Shown here in pieces: positions 1-9,557 of a stretch of DNA of 64,000 bases; position 1 is the first letter of the stretch, and the number at the start of each line of letters is the position of its first letter. Below the pieces are notes generated by a model. That model had not been told where the DNA came from and ran no database searches. It saw only the letters and a list, made by a program, of their open reading frames with translations. The stretch comes from DASQUK01 sp963813485 (GTDB taxonomy: Bacteria; Actinomycetota; Acidimicrobiia; Acidimicrobiales; VFJN01). The DNA lies in NCBI GenBank assembly GCA_963813485.1, contig CAWEZE010000020.1, forward strand, positions 1-64,000, read 5' to 3'. The position numbers were made by a program, and so were the translations under genes.

Positions 1-121
1 CGGCGACACTGCCTTGGCCACGCGAAGGCTCGACGACATCCCCGCCGCCGCCAGGATGGGCCGAGTGGAAGTACGGGCCGGCGATGCAGAGGCATGGCTC
101 GGTCAGCCCTTGGCCGGCTAG
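1..121 (+). CDS. C-terminal fragment of an unrecognised protein
   Basis: An open frame enters from the left edge (codons starting at base 2) and ends at a TAG at 119-121, giving about 39 residues. It ends in a hydrophilic tail, then GDAEAWLGQPLAG. The beginning lies outside the window and no motif is visible, so no function is proposed. It converges on the minus-strand gene at 138-1398 with a 16-base gap. The neighbouring genes carry many frameshifts, so even this frame may not be the true C-terminus. Confidence 0.35.
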   Translation, partial: GDTALATRRLDDIPAAARMGRVEVRAGDAEAWLGQPLAG

Positions 122-137
122 GACCGCCTCGTGACGT

Positions 138-1398
138 CTAGTGGGGCGGCCCGCCGGGCACGGCGACGTCGATCGAGACGAGGCGGTGGTCGGAGCTCGG
201 GAAGGGGAAGTCGCCGACCAGGCGGAACAGGGGGTCCTCGGTGGGGCCAGAAGACCGCGCCGTCGACGACGCGCAGCGGTCGGCGAGGGGAGCACGTAGT
301 CGACCCGCAGGTTGCCTGGTGCCGAGTCGGCGAAGTCGGCGGTGTCGAACGCGGGGTCGCCCTGGTGAGCGACGTTGGCGCCGCCCTGGCGCGCGGCTTG
401 CTCGACGGCTCCCTCGCTCGACGGGCGCACCGAGTGTTGACGCGTGGGTGCTCGAGCAGCAGCTGCGCGGCGCCGGGCACGCTGTCGCCGTCGAGGGGTC
501 GGCGTTGAGGTCACCGATGATCACGAACCGGTCGCTCGGGCGCAGGCCGCCCCGCTGGCCGGCGTCGTCGAAGATGTAGGCGGCTGCGCCCGGGCGCACG
601 TAGTCGGCCCAGAAGCGGATCTCGTCGTGGTTGCGGCGGCCGTTGCGGTCCTCGGGGCCGTCGAAGACCGGGGGCGTCGGGTGGCTGGCGAGCACGTGGA
701 CGGTTCGCCCGTCGACGTCGACCGGAAGGTCCCAGTGGACTTGGACGACAGGCGCAGCGACGCCAGCTCCTCGGGCGAGTACCAGTCGGCCGGTCGGGCG
801 TGGACGGTCGTCGGGAGCAGGGCTCCGGGCATGTCGGCCCAGAGGAACAGCTGGAAGGTGCGGAGGTCGTCGAGCGTCGATCGGGTGCATCGAGTACACG
901 GCCATGCCGAACTGGCCCGGGAAGAAGCCGAACCCGAAGGCGTCGTCGGGACCGCCCACCATGCCGTCGTTGTTGAGGTCGAAGCCCGACGGGATGCCCG
1001 TGTTCGACGGGGCGACGTAGCGGTACGGGTACTCGATCGGCGCCGCGCCGTTGTGAGGCACGCGACAGGTAGTTTGCTGGAACAGGTCGACGGCCGCGGC
1101 GCCGTCGGCGTCGAAGTCGAACTCGTTGATCAGCAGCACGTCGGGCCGGACCCGCTGGATGATCTCGGCCACCGTGCGCCGCCTGGGCGTTGTCCGGGGT
1201 CGACAGGTGCTGGATGAGCTGGCCGGGAGCGTTGCGGTTGAGCGAGGCGTTGAACGTGGCGAAGCGCACCACTGGCGGCGGCCCATGGGGCTCGGGCGTC
1301 GTCGCCGCCGTGCTCGGCGACGAGACGCCTAGGGCGCCGGCCGCGCACAACATTGCCACCAGCATTGGGCCGATCGGTCGTGCTCGCGTGACGTCCAC
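138..1398 (-). CDS. Secreted endonuclease/exonuclease/phosphatase-fold protein, frame-disrupted
   Basis: A GTG at 1398 opens a peptide with a hydrophobic stretch ending near SPSTAATTPE, a probable export signal, followed by VVRFATFNASLNR, the usual first strand of the EEP (DNase I-like) fold. The reading then changes frame several times. Recognisable pieces are RPDVLLINEFDFD, VIIGDLNADPS (the GD-N catalytic motif) and SSDHRLVSIDVAV (the SDH motif near the C-terminus). The motifs occur in the right order over about 420 codons, so this is one gene broken by at least five one-base shifts. The family hydrolyses phosphodiester or phosphomonoester bonds; the substrate is unknown. Sequence error is as likely as decay, because neighbouring genes show the same defect. 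Confidence 0.7.
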
Positions 1399-1640
1399 CT
1401 CCGGAGAGTGCTGCCTCGAGCGGCGACCTTACCAACGCCCGTGGGCCCGCGGGAGGGTTCAGCTTCGCGGACGGTCGAGCATGGCAGTGTCGCGGGACTG
1501 GCCGAAGGGGTGCGCGATCGGGTCGGCCGCCGCCATAGGGCCCGGCGATTAGAGCGGGGTCGGTCAGGGAGCCCGCTGGCCTCATCGACCCGACGACCGC
1601 CGGCCCGGGCGGGGAAGCACCAGGGACGTCCGGGTCGCGT

Positions 1641-3107
1641 TCAGACGCCGAGGCGCCCCCACGGACCCCAGATGGCGAACGTGACCGCCTGCGAAGCCTG
1701 GATGTTCACGAACAGCGTGTGGCCGTCAGGGCTGAACGTGGCCCCGGCGAACTCCTCACCGAACCGTGGAGCGAACGGCGGGGCGTTCCGTCGCAACCGG
1801 TTGAGGACGATGTTGGCCAGCTCGCCGTCGGCGTCGAGGCGGCGGACGTAGTTGTCGCCGGGCCCGTCCTCGCAGATCACGATGCTGCCGCGGTCGTTGC
1901 GGGCCGTGATGTTGTCCGGCAGCTCGAGCGCCGTCGCGTTCGGCGCCTGGTAGCGGCACGTCAGCGTCTGCCTCAGCGGGTTGTACGACCACACCTGCCC
2001 CGTGCCGTTGCCGTAGCCGGCGATCAGCTCCGGCCCGGTCTCTGCGGCGCCGCCACCCTGTGTCGACGTGAAGTAGATCTCGCCCTTGGCGTAGGTGGCG
2101 CCTTCGAGACGGGAGAAGCCCGCCGCGCCCCGGGCGCGGCCCTGGTCCCGACGAACACGATCGCCTCGTTGTTCGTGGGCGACGTCGTGAACAGGCCGTC
2201 CTCACCCGGAAACGGCTCGTCGATGTCGACCCACTCGATGGGGTAGCGCTGGCCGAGGTCCTGGTTCTGCTCGAGGTGCGCCTGGTCGACCCCGACGACC
2301 TTGAGCATCTGCAGGCGGCCGCCGTCCTCGATGCCGCCGGCATCCATCGGGCTGGTGGGCGGGATGTAGCGGTAGAAGCCCGACGGGAAGGCGAAGTTGT
2401 CCTCCGTCAGGTACAGGTTGCCGTCGTCGGGGCAGAACGCCGCCGCCTCGTGGGCGAACCGGCCGGCATGCATGATCGGCGCGCGGGACGACTGCCCACC
2501 CGCAGGCACCTCGAAGATGAAGCCGTGCGGCTTCGTGAGGGGGGCGTTCGACACACCCGTGAAGTCGGGCCCGACGTCGGGGCCGTTGACGGTCTCCTCA
2601 CAGCTGACCCATGCGCCCCAGGGCATGCGACCACCGGAGCAGTTCATCTGGGTGCCGTTCAGGCTGGTGAGGGCGTCGACCACGATCCCCTTAGTGGTGA
2701 CGAGGGCCGTGGTGGTGCCCCCCTGGGCCATGGCGTCGTACGGCGCAGGGTCGCTTGGGCCAAATGTCGGTCCAGGGTTGTTCAGCTCATGGTTCCTGAC
2801 CAGCCACACGTTCCCGTCGGGGCCGGGGAAGGCCCCCATGCCATCGTGACGACCGGGCAACCGGGTGCCGTCGGGAAGCACGACGGGAGGACCGTCGGTG
2901 TCGTGAAACGACCGGTACTGGAACCCCTCCCGGACATGCAGGCGGACGATCCCGTCGCGGAGATCGGCCACAGGGGCCAAGTCTGCGCCCGGGGGCGTCG
3001 CTCCCGGCCGCACGTGCGACGAGCGCCTGCATGGGGCCGCCGACCAGCACCCCACCTGTCGTCGCAGCGGCGCCGCGCAGGAACGTTCGACGATCGAACC
3101 TGCCCAT
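1641..3107 (-). CDS. PhoX/DUF839-type secreted protein, frameshifted
   Basis: ATG at 3107 is preceded by GAGGGGG and starts MGRFDRRTFLRGAAAT, a twin-arginine signal (RRTFLRG). After about 30 residues the frame shifts, then continues through GRHDGMGAFPGPDGNVW, WGAWVSCEETVNG, HEAAAFCPDDGNLYLTEDN and a C-terminal block ATFSPDGHTLFVNIQ. These are DUF839/PhoX family landmarks: an exported beta-propeller, with calcium- and iron-dependent alkaline phosphatases as the known members. A second shift lies near 2120. Joined, the product would be about 485 residues, similar to the intact paralogue at 45153-46712. Phosphatase activity is family-based inference. Confidence 0.75.
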
Positions 3108-3659
3108 GGAACCCCCTCGCGTGTTTTCCCTGTCGAAGCCGGACACGGTAGCCGCGCAACAGGCTCCCCGTGATCTCGGCGTTGATGCCCATCGACGGAA
3201 TTCGGGGTCTACGCGGATGAGGGTTGATCTCGCTTGATCGCGGTGGCCTGTGAGATCCACCAGTGGCGGCGAGCCGGCTCCAAAGCTTCGCCTTGTCAAC
3301 GAGCTGAAGAAGGGAGCCAGACCCGTGGCTGACCGCATTTGTCTGCGTCTTGGTCGGCGCGACATGAACATGTTCCGCACATTCGAGCGCGAGGGTCAGT
3401 GAACCGCTCTGGGTCTCGTGGAGGCTGTGGGAACTTTGCGCTCCCAGGCGCCTCGGTCTCCCAACCCACATTCGATCGCGCCGGAGTGTCGCCTGCCAGG
3501 AGCACGAGACCACCTTGAGGTGAGCTTCGCCAGGACCATGGGACCACCTCGTCGCCAGTGAGGGACCAGCCGAGGTGCACCAGCAGGGGCCGCCGGTGCA
3601 GTTGCTGTCAACCGACCAGCGGGTCAGGAGGGCGGCGATTGCGCTCCGGGGAGGTGCGC
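3108..3659. other. Non-coding stretch, nothing recognised
   Basis: About 550 bases lie between the start of the PhoX-like gene and the first recognisable residues of the IS21-like remnant. Short open frames exist on both strands, but none shows a motif, signal peptide or sensible codon usage. The stretch may include the degraded end of the transposable element, but no terminal inverted repeat was found. Confidence 0.4.
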
Positions 3660-4025
3660 GTGTTTCGAGCTCGTGAGGTGCTCCGGCTGTGGTTGCGGGC
3701 GGGGGCATCCGGGCGACGGAGCGGTGGGCGGGGATGGACCGCAAGACGGTCCGCCGCTACATGGCGGCCGCGGTTGAACTCGGCCTGATCCGCGACTGCG
3801 GCAGGGAGCAACTGAGCGACGAGTTCATCGACTGTGGTGGAGGCGGTGCGCCCGTGCTGCGCTGACGGTCACGGTAAGGCGTGGCCGCTGCCGGTCGCCA
3901 ACCACGACCTGATCGTCGACTGGTTGAAGAAGGACGAGCTCACGGTGGGCAAGGTGCTTGACCTCCTTGCCGCTGGGGGGTGGTGGTGCGGGAGCGGACG
4001 CTGTACCGCTACGCGCGGCCAGCAC
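3660..4025 (+). mobile_element. Remnant of an IS21-family transposase (IstA N-terminus)
   Basis: Across changing frames the translation reads REVLRLWLRAGA, then MDRKTVRRYMAAAVE, then HDLIVDWLKKDELTVGKV and VVRERTLYRYA. This is the order of the N-terminal helix-turn-helix region of IstA-type transposases, with a KTVRRY recognition helix and an L-RYA second DNA-binding segment. The DDE catalytic core and the IstB ATPase are absent. Immediately downstream the sequence passes into a truncated nucleotidase. The remnant is therefore a dead fragment of an IS21-like element. The ends are approximate. Confidence 0.55.
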
Positions 4026-4649
4026 CGGGTACGTCCCGGACGTCCAGGACTTCCGCCGCGAACATCAACATGCGAGCGACGTTCCTCGCCGGCGGCAAGG
4101 GCATCGGCAAGGGCCGGGACACCCCATCATCGATCGACCTCGCCCCCACCCTCGCCTACCTGCTCGGCATCCCAGAGCCCCAGTTCAGCCAGGGCGGACG
4201 GCAAGATCACCTGGGGTGAGGTGTTCGCGGTCCTGCCGTTCGGCAGCCGGACCACGATCCTCACCCTCGAGGGCGACCAGCTGGAAGCGGCATTCATCAA
4301 TGGGTTCACGCCGTTCTGCCAGCCCGGCTTCGCCGGAGGCACGGGCCGCTTCCCGCAGGTCTCCGGCCTCAAGGTGCAGTTCCACTGCGACGGCATCGTG
4401 CCGGTGGTCGACAACATGTGGAAGGCCCCGAACGGGGTCGGCGGAACGTTGACCCCGATAGGTCCGGGCGACTCTGTCCGGCTCGTCACCAACGACTTCA
4501 TGTTCGGCGGCGGCGACGGCTACACGATGTTCGCGAGTGGCACGGACGTCGCGCAGCCGGGTGACGATCTCCTCCGGGTGACAATCGACTACATCACGGC
4601 CAATTCGCCGGTCGATCCGGTCGTAGAGGGGCGGATCGTCGGTCCCTGA
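4026..4649 (+). pseudogene. Truncated 5'-nucleotidase family gene (internal deletion)
   Basis: The upstream part reads NINMRATFLAGGKGIGKG and SIDLAPTLAYLLGIPEP, resembling the end of an alkaline-phosphatase-superfamily domain. Near 4190 the frame changes and jumps directly to ADGKITWGEVFAVLPFG, then DQLEAAFINGFTPFCQPGF and DFMFGGGDGYTMFASG, which is the C-terminal substrate-binding domain of bifunctional UDP-sugar hydrolase/5'-nucleotidases. Several hundred residues that would carry the metallophosphoesterase centre are missing. No start codon or ribosome site fits. It abuts the IS21-like remnant, so the deletion may be connected with that element. Non-functional. Confidence 0.65.
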
Positions 4650-4666
4650 TCGGCGCCAGTTCTCAG

Positions 4667-5241
4667 TTAGGTGGCGTGCTGCACGAACGCGATGCACTCG
4701 CCCTGGTTCTTGAACGGATGCCCCTCGTCGTCGGTGAAGTCGCGCCAGCCGCCTTGCTTGCACTGGTCCTTCGAGGTCAGGGGAGCGCGTCGTGGACAAC
4801 GATGTCGCCGGACACGAGCGGAAGCGCCTCGATGCCGCTTCCAACGGAGCAACCGGGTGCGGCGGGCACAAGGCCGATCGTGTCCGCCGAGCCAGTGGCG
4901 CTGTTATCCACTACCTCGGATATGAGGTGGCCTTCCCTCGCATCCTCGAACCCGATGATTGCAATGTTGTCGGTGACGACCAGGCACGTCACCGGGCCGC
5001 TGAACAGCGGCGGCTCAGCGGGCCGTATGAAGATGGAGAACGTGCCGCTCGGGTTTCCCCCCGCAGCGTCACTGTGCGCGTCGACGGAAACGCCAAGCAC
5101 AGCGGGCGGCAAGCCCGGAGGGCCAACCACTATCTCGCCGGCACCGATGACGAAATCCTCGTCGGGGCCTGCGCTCGCCGGAGCGACGATCACCGCGATA
5201 CCCGCCACCACAACCACCACGGAGCAAAGGAACCGACTCAT
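4667..5241 (-). CDS. Small secreted protein of unknown function, one frameshift
   Basis: ATG at 5241 gives MSRFLCSVVVVVAGIAVIV then APASAG, a clear signal peptide. The mature part is acidic, with a few cysteines. After VVHDALP the frame hits a stop at a CCCC run near 4788. One extra base there would continue into TSKDQCKQGGWRDF and NQGECIAFVQHAT, ending at 4667. This cysteine-containing tail (C-NGGW...F-NQG-C--FV) is seen at the C-terminus of other secreted actinobacterial proteins. Joined length is about 190 residues. The function is not recognised. The shift is at a homopolymer, which points to a base-level error. Confidence 0.6.
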
Positions 5242-5398
5242 CGCCCCTCCCCAACATCGAGTTGCCGCCCTCGATTCTGACACCACGAGCGATGCCTGGC
5301 AGAACGTGGCGCGCGGCGAGCAGAGACGAACACGGTCGCTGCCTACCTGACCGCGCTCCGGGCGCTCCGGTCCTGGTCAGAGCGCTTTCGGCCAGTTC

Positions 5399-6508
5399 TC
5401 AGCGCTTGGTGGAGAAGCGGCTGCGGCGGTCGTGCCGCTCGACCGCCAGGCGCACCAGCTCGTCGATGAGGTCGGCGTAGGGCAGGCCCGACGCCTCCCA
5501 CAGCTTCGGGTACATCGAGATCGGCGTGAACCCGGGGATGGTGTTGACCTCGTTGACGCAGCAAGCCCCGCGCCGCCCTCCTCGTAGAAGAAGTCGACCC
5601 GGGCCATGCCGTCGCACGCGCAGCGCCCGGTAGCGCGTGCGACGGCGAGCGCCCTGCACCGTCGGCGACCTCGTCGTCGGCAGCGGCGGCGGGCACGACG
5701 CAGCTCGGCGGCGCCGTCGACGTACTTGTCCTCGTAGTCGTAGAACTCGTGGCCGGGCACGATCTCGCCCGGCACCGAGGCCCGCGGCGTCGGCGTTGCC
5801 GAGCACGGCGACCTCGATCTCGCGGCCGTCGACGGCCTCCTCGACGACGATCCACTCGTCGTAGCGCGGCGGCCAGCGCGACGGCCGCGGCCGAGCTCGG
5901 CCGGGTCGTGCGACCTTGGACACGCCGACCGACGAGCCGAGGTTGGCCGGCTTCACGAACACCGGGAAGCCGAGCTCGGTCGCCGACCCGCTCGGCGGCG
6001 CCGGCCGAGCTCGGTGTCGCGCACGGCCGACGCCACGCGGACCTGGGGGAGGCCGTGGGCGGCGAGCACCTCCTTGGCCTTGACCTTGTCCATGCACAGC
6101 GCCGAGCCGAGCACGCCGGCGCCGACGTACGGGCACGCCGGCCAGCTCGAGCAGGCCCTGCACCGTGCCGTCCTCGCCCATGGGGCCGTGCAGCAGCGGG
6201 CAGGACCACGACCGGCAGCTCGCCGGCGTGCCGGGGCGACGGCCGGGCAGGGGCTCGACCGCGGTGCCGGTGGCCGCCAGCGACGTCGGGCGAGCGGCAG
6301 CGCGGCGCGCGCCGCGCTCGAGCGGCGGCGATGGCGTCGTCGGCCCGCACCCAGCCGCCCTCCCGGGTGATGCCGACCGGCACGACGTCGTAGCGGTCGG
6401 GGTCGACGGCGCGCAGCACGTGGGCGGCCGAGGTGCACGACACGTCGTGCTCGGCCGACCGGCCCCCGAAGAGGACGACCAGGCGGATCGCGCTCGGGCG
6501 CGGGCCAT
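5399..6508 (-). CDS. ddl: D-alanine--D-alanine ligase, frame-disrupted
   Basis: Joins two D-alanines with ATP to make the dipeptide that MurF adds to the peptidoglycan precursor, in the cytoplasm. Visible pieces, in order but in different frames: RLVVLFGGRSAEHDVSC (N-terminus), FVKPANLGSSVGVSKV (ATP-grasp), EIVPGHEFYDYEDKYVDG (substrate loop), NEVNTIPGFTPISMYPK and a C-terminal DLIDELVRLAVERH. Total span is 370 codons, normal for Ddl. The ATG at 6508 has a -10-like TACGCT seven bases upstream. At least eight one-base shifts break the frame; several look like an extra C or G. The gene is divergent from murF. An essential enzyme this well preserved suggests sequence error rather than decay. Confidence 0.85.
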   Translation of the reverse strand: MARARARSAWSSSSGAGRPSTTCRAPRPPTCCAPSTPTATTSCRSASPGRAAGCGPTTPSPPLERGARRAAARPTSLAATGTAVEPLPGRRPGTPASCRSWSCPLLHGPMGEDGTVQGLLELAGVPVRRRRRARLGAVHGQGQGQGGARRPRPPPGPRGVGRARHRARPAPPSGSATELGFPVFVKPANLGSSVGVSKVARPGRARPRPSRWPPRYDEWIVVEEAVDGREIEVAVLGNADAAGLGAGRDRARPRVLRLRGQVRRRRRRAASCPPPLPTTRSPTVQGARRRTRYRALRVRRHGPGRLLLRGGRRGACCVNEVNTIPGFTPISMYPKLWEASGLPYADLIDELVRLAVERHDRRSRFSTKR

Positions 6509-6515
6509 GGCCGCG

Positions 6516-6521
6516 AGCGTA
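6516..6521 (-). promoter_or_regulatory. -10 box of ddl (leaderless-type)
   Basis: TACGCT (TANNNT) lies seven bases before the ddl ATG, leaving no room for a ribosome site, so transcription would begin at or next to the start codon. Confidence 0.4.
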
Positions 6522-6557
6522 CGGCGTCGCGGCGGGCTGCGCACGACGTCGGGCCCC

Positions 6558-7896
6558 GTGCGGCTGCCGCGACGATCTGCGCCGTGGCTCGCCGCGACGT
6601 CGGCGGCGCACCTGCGACGCGGCCCGACGTCGAGGTCGACGGGCGCCACGATCGACTCGCGCGCAGGTCGCGGCCCGGCCAGCTGTTCGTGCCGATGGTG
6701 GCCGAGCGCGACGGCCACGACTTCGTCGCCGCCGCCGTCGCGGCCGGCGCCGCCGCCTACCTGACGCCGCGCGGTCCGGCCGCCGGCGGGCACCGCCGAT
6801 CGTGGTCGCCGACACCGCGGCGGCCCTGCGGCGACATCGGCCGGCATCGCCCGCGGCCGGCTGCCGGACGCGCGGTCGTCGGCATCACCGGCTCGGTGGG
6901 CAAGACCTCGGTCAAGGACCTGCTGGCCGCGGTCCTGGCCCGCCGCTGGCGCACGGCGGCCAGCCGCGGTCGTTCAACAACGAGCTCGGCGTGCCGCTCA
7001 CCCTGCTCAACGCGCCCGACGACACCGAGGCGGTGGTCGTCGAGATGGGCGCCCGGGGCGTCGGCCACATCGCCCAGCTGTGCGCGATCGCCCGGCCGAC
7101 CGTCGGCGTCGTCACCCGGGTGGCCGCCGCCCACACCGAGCTGTTCGGCACGATCGACGAGGTGGCGCGGGCCAAGGGCGAGCTGGTCGAGGCGCTGCCC
7201 GCCGGCGGGCACCGCGGTGCTCAACGCCGACGACCGCGGGTGGCGGCCATGGCCGGCGCGCACCGCGGCCACGGTGCGTCACCTTCGGCGCGCGGCGGCG
7301 ACGTCGCGGGCCGAGGCGGTCGCGCTCGACGACGAGCTGCGACCCTCGCTTCCGCTGCGTCGCCGTGGGGCGAGCGCCGAGGTCGCGCCTCGCGGTGCGC
7401 GGCGAGCACCAGGTCGACAACGCCCTGGCCGCGGCCGCCGCGCGCGCTGGCGTCGGCGTCGACGCTCGACGGCGTCGCCGACGGCCTGGCGACGCGCCGC
7501 GCTGTCGCCGTGGCGCATGGAGCTGGCCGGCTGCCGTCCGGGCGCGGTCGTCGCTCAACGACGCCTACAACGCCAACCCGACGTCGATGGCGGCCGCGCT
7601 CGACGCGCTGGCCGCGCTGCCGGCCCGGCGCCGGGTCGCCGTGCTCGGCGTGATGGCCGAGCTGGGCGCCGCGAGCGAGGCCGAGCACCGGGCGGTCGGC
7701 ACGCTGGCCGGCGAGCTCGGCATCGACGGTCATCGGCGGTCGGCGCGCCGGCCTACGGCGGGACCACCGTCGGGCGGCGTCGACGAGGCCGCCGCGGCGC
7801 TCGGGCCGCCTCGGCGACGGCGACGCCGTGCTGGTCAAGGGCAGCCGGGTCGCGGGCCTCGAGCGTCTGATGGAGTTGTTGGACTCGCCAGGCTGA
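6558..7896 (+). CDS. murF: UDP-N-acetylmuramoyl-tripeptide--D-Ala-D-Ala ligase, frame-disrupted
   Basis: Adds D-Ala-D-Ala, the product of the divergent ddl, to UDP-MurNAc-tripeptide with ATP. Visible blocks in order: ATIDSRAG and QLFVPMVAERDGHDFV (N-terminal domain), VVGITGSVGKTSVKDLL (ATP-binding P-loop), FNNELGVPLTLLNAP and VVVEMGARGVGHIAQLC (central domain), GEHQVDNALAAAAA, then DAYNANPTSMAAALDALA and RRRVAVLGVMAELG (C-terminal domain), ending VKGSRVAGLERLMELL. These are diagnostic of MurF. The probable start is the GTG at 6558. The frame changes at least a dozen times in 1.3 kb. Two shifts share the context GGCGGGCACC where GGCGGCACC is expected. Likely inaccurate sequence rather than a pseudogene. 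Confidence 0.85.
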
Positions 7897-7939
7897 GCCG
7901 CCCGCTACCGCGACCACGGATGGCTAGCGTGCCGATGCG

Positions 7940-9349
7940 ATGGACTTCCGCCACACCACCGTTGCCGAGATCGCCCAGCAGGTGGCGACTCGGGCGATGT
8001 CGGCCCGCGAGGTCGTGCAGGCCGCACTCGACCGGATCGACCGGTCGACGGCGAGATCGGCGCCTTCGTCGCGGTCGACGGCGAGGCGGCGCTGGCCGAG
8101 GCGGCGGCGGTCGACGAGCGCATCGCCGGCGGCGAGGACGTCGGGCCGCTGGCCGGCATCCCGCATCGGCGGTCAAGGACCTCGAGGACGCCGCCGGCTT
8201 CGCACCACGCAGGGCTCGGCGGCCTACGCCGACGGCCCGCCGGCCAGCAGCGACTCGCCGCTGGTCGAGCGGCTGCGGGCCGCCGGCTGCGTCGTGGTCG
8301 GCAAGACCAACACGCCCGAGCTCGGCTGGAAGGCCGACACCGTCAACCCGTGTTCGGCGCCACCCGCAACCCGTGGGACGCTCGAGCGCACGGCGGGTGG
8401 TTCGTCGGGCGGATCGGCGGCAGCGCTCGCGGCCGGGCTGGTGCCGCTGGCACCGGATCCGACGGCGGGGGCTCGATCCGCATCCCGTCGTCGCTGTGCG
8501 GGCCTGTCCGGCATGAAGCCGTCGCTCGGCCGGGTGCCGATCGGCGGGCCGAAGCCGCCCGGCTGGGCCGACCTGTCCACCAGGGGCCTGATGGCGCGCC
8601 GCGATCCGCGACGTCACGCTGGCGCTCGACAGCGTCGTCGGGCCCGAGCCCGACCGACCTGCGCTCGCTGCCCATGCCCGACGCGGTCGTGGTCGCGGTC
8701 GCTGGCGAGCTGCACGCCGCCCCGCAAGGTCGGCTGGTCGCCGACGCTCGGCTACGCCCAGGTCGACCCGAGGTCCTGGCCGTCTGCGAGGCGGCGGTGG
8801 CCAGGCTCGAGGCGCTGGGCACCGAGGTCGTCGACGTCGATCCGGTGTTCGACGAGCGACCCGGTGCAGACTGGCTGGCGCTGGCCATGGCGCGTCCACG
8901 CGCGCTCGCTCGGACACCTGCGCGGCACCGACGACTGGGAGCCGCATCGATCCCGGGCACGTCGCGCTGCTGGAGCTCGGGCGCCGACGTCACCGGCGCC
9001 GACGTGATCGCGGCGCTCGACGCCTGCCACACGCTCAACCTGCGCCTCGTCGACCTGTTCCACCGGCGTGCCGCTGCTGCTGACGCCGACGGTCGCCGGG
9101 CCAGACCGGCGCTCATCGGCGAGCAGGGCACCATCGACGGCGAGCAGACGCCCACCTGGGTGCGCGTTCACGTACCCGTTCAACATGACCCGCTCGCCGG
9201 CCGGCACCGTGTGCGCCGGCTTCACCGCCGGCGGGCTGCCCGTCGGCCTGCAGGTCGTCGGCCCCCAGCACGGCGACGTCGTCGTGCTGCGCGCGCTGGC
9301 GCTGCTGGAGGACGCGCTCGCGCATCGCATCGGGTACGCACCCGTCTGA
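7940..9349 (+). CDS. Amidase-signature family hydrolase, frame-disrupted
   Basis: ATG at 7940 starts MDFRHTTVAEIAQQVATRAM, typical of GatA-like amidases. Later pieces are VAVDGEAALAEAAAVDERIA, a shifted VKDLEDAAGF containing the catalytic-lysine region, CVVVGKTNTPELGWKADT, and the glycine/serine signature GGSSGGSAAALAAGLVPLA that carries the Ser-cisSer-Lys triad. It ends NMTRSPAGTVCAGF and GLPVGLQVVGPQHGDV. Length is about 470 codons, as expected. The substrate cannot be told; general aliphatic or aryl amidase and glutamyl-tRNA amidotransferase A are the alternatives, and no gatB/gatC neighbour is seen. Several frameshifts break it, as in ddl and murF. A TAGCGT box sits at 7925-7930. Confidence 0.8.
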
Positions 9350-9384
9350 AGCCCGCTGCCGGTACGGTTCTCGATTCCCCCCCG

Positions 9385-9458
9385 GGGCGTATAGCTCAGC
9401 TGGTTAGAGCGCACGCTTCACACGCGTGAGGTCAGAGGTTCGAGTCCTCTTACGCCCA
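9385..9458 (+). tRNA. tRNA-Val (anticodon CAC)
   Basis: A 74-base cloverleaf. The acceptor stem GGGCGTA (9385-9391) pairs with TACGCCC (9451-9457), with discriminator A at 9458. The D arm is GCTC/GAGC. The anticodon stem CACGC/GCGTG encloses the loop TTCACAC with anticodon CAC at 9419-9421. The T arm AGAGG/CCTCT has loop TTCGAGT. CCA is not encoded (ACT follows). Reads GTG codons. Confidence 0.95.
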
Positions 9459-9557
9459 CTCCGGTACGTGGGTGCCAGCCGGGGCCGGGGTGCGGTTGAG
9501 CGGAGTGGCCGACGGCCGCGGTCAGTTCTTCACCGGCACCGTGGGCGAGGGGAGATC

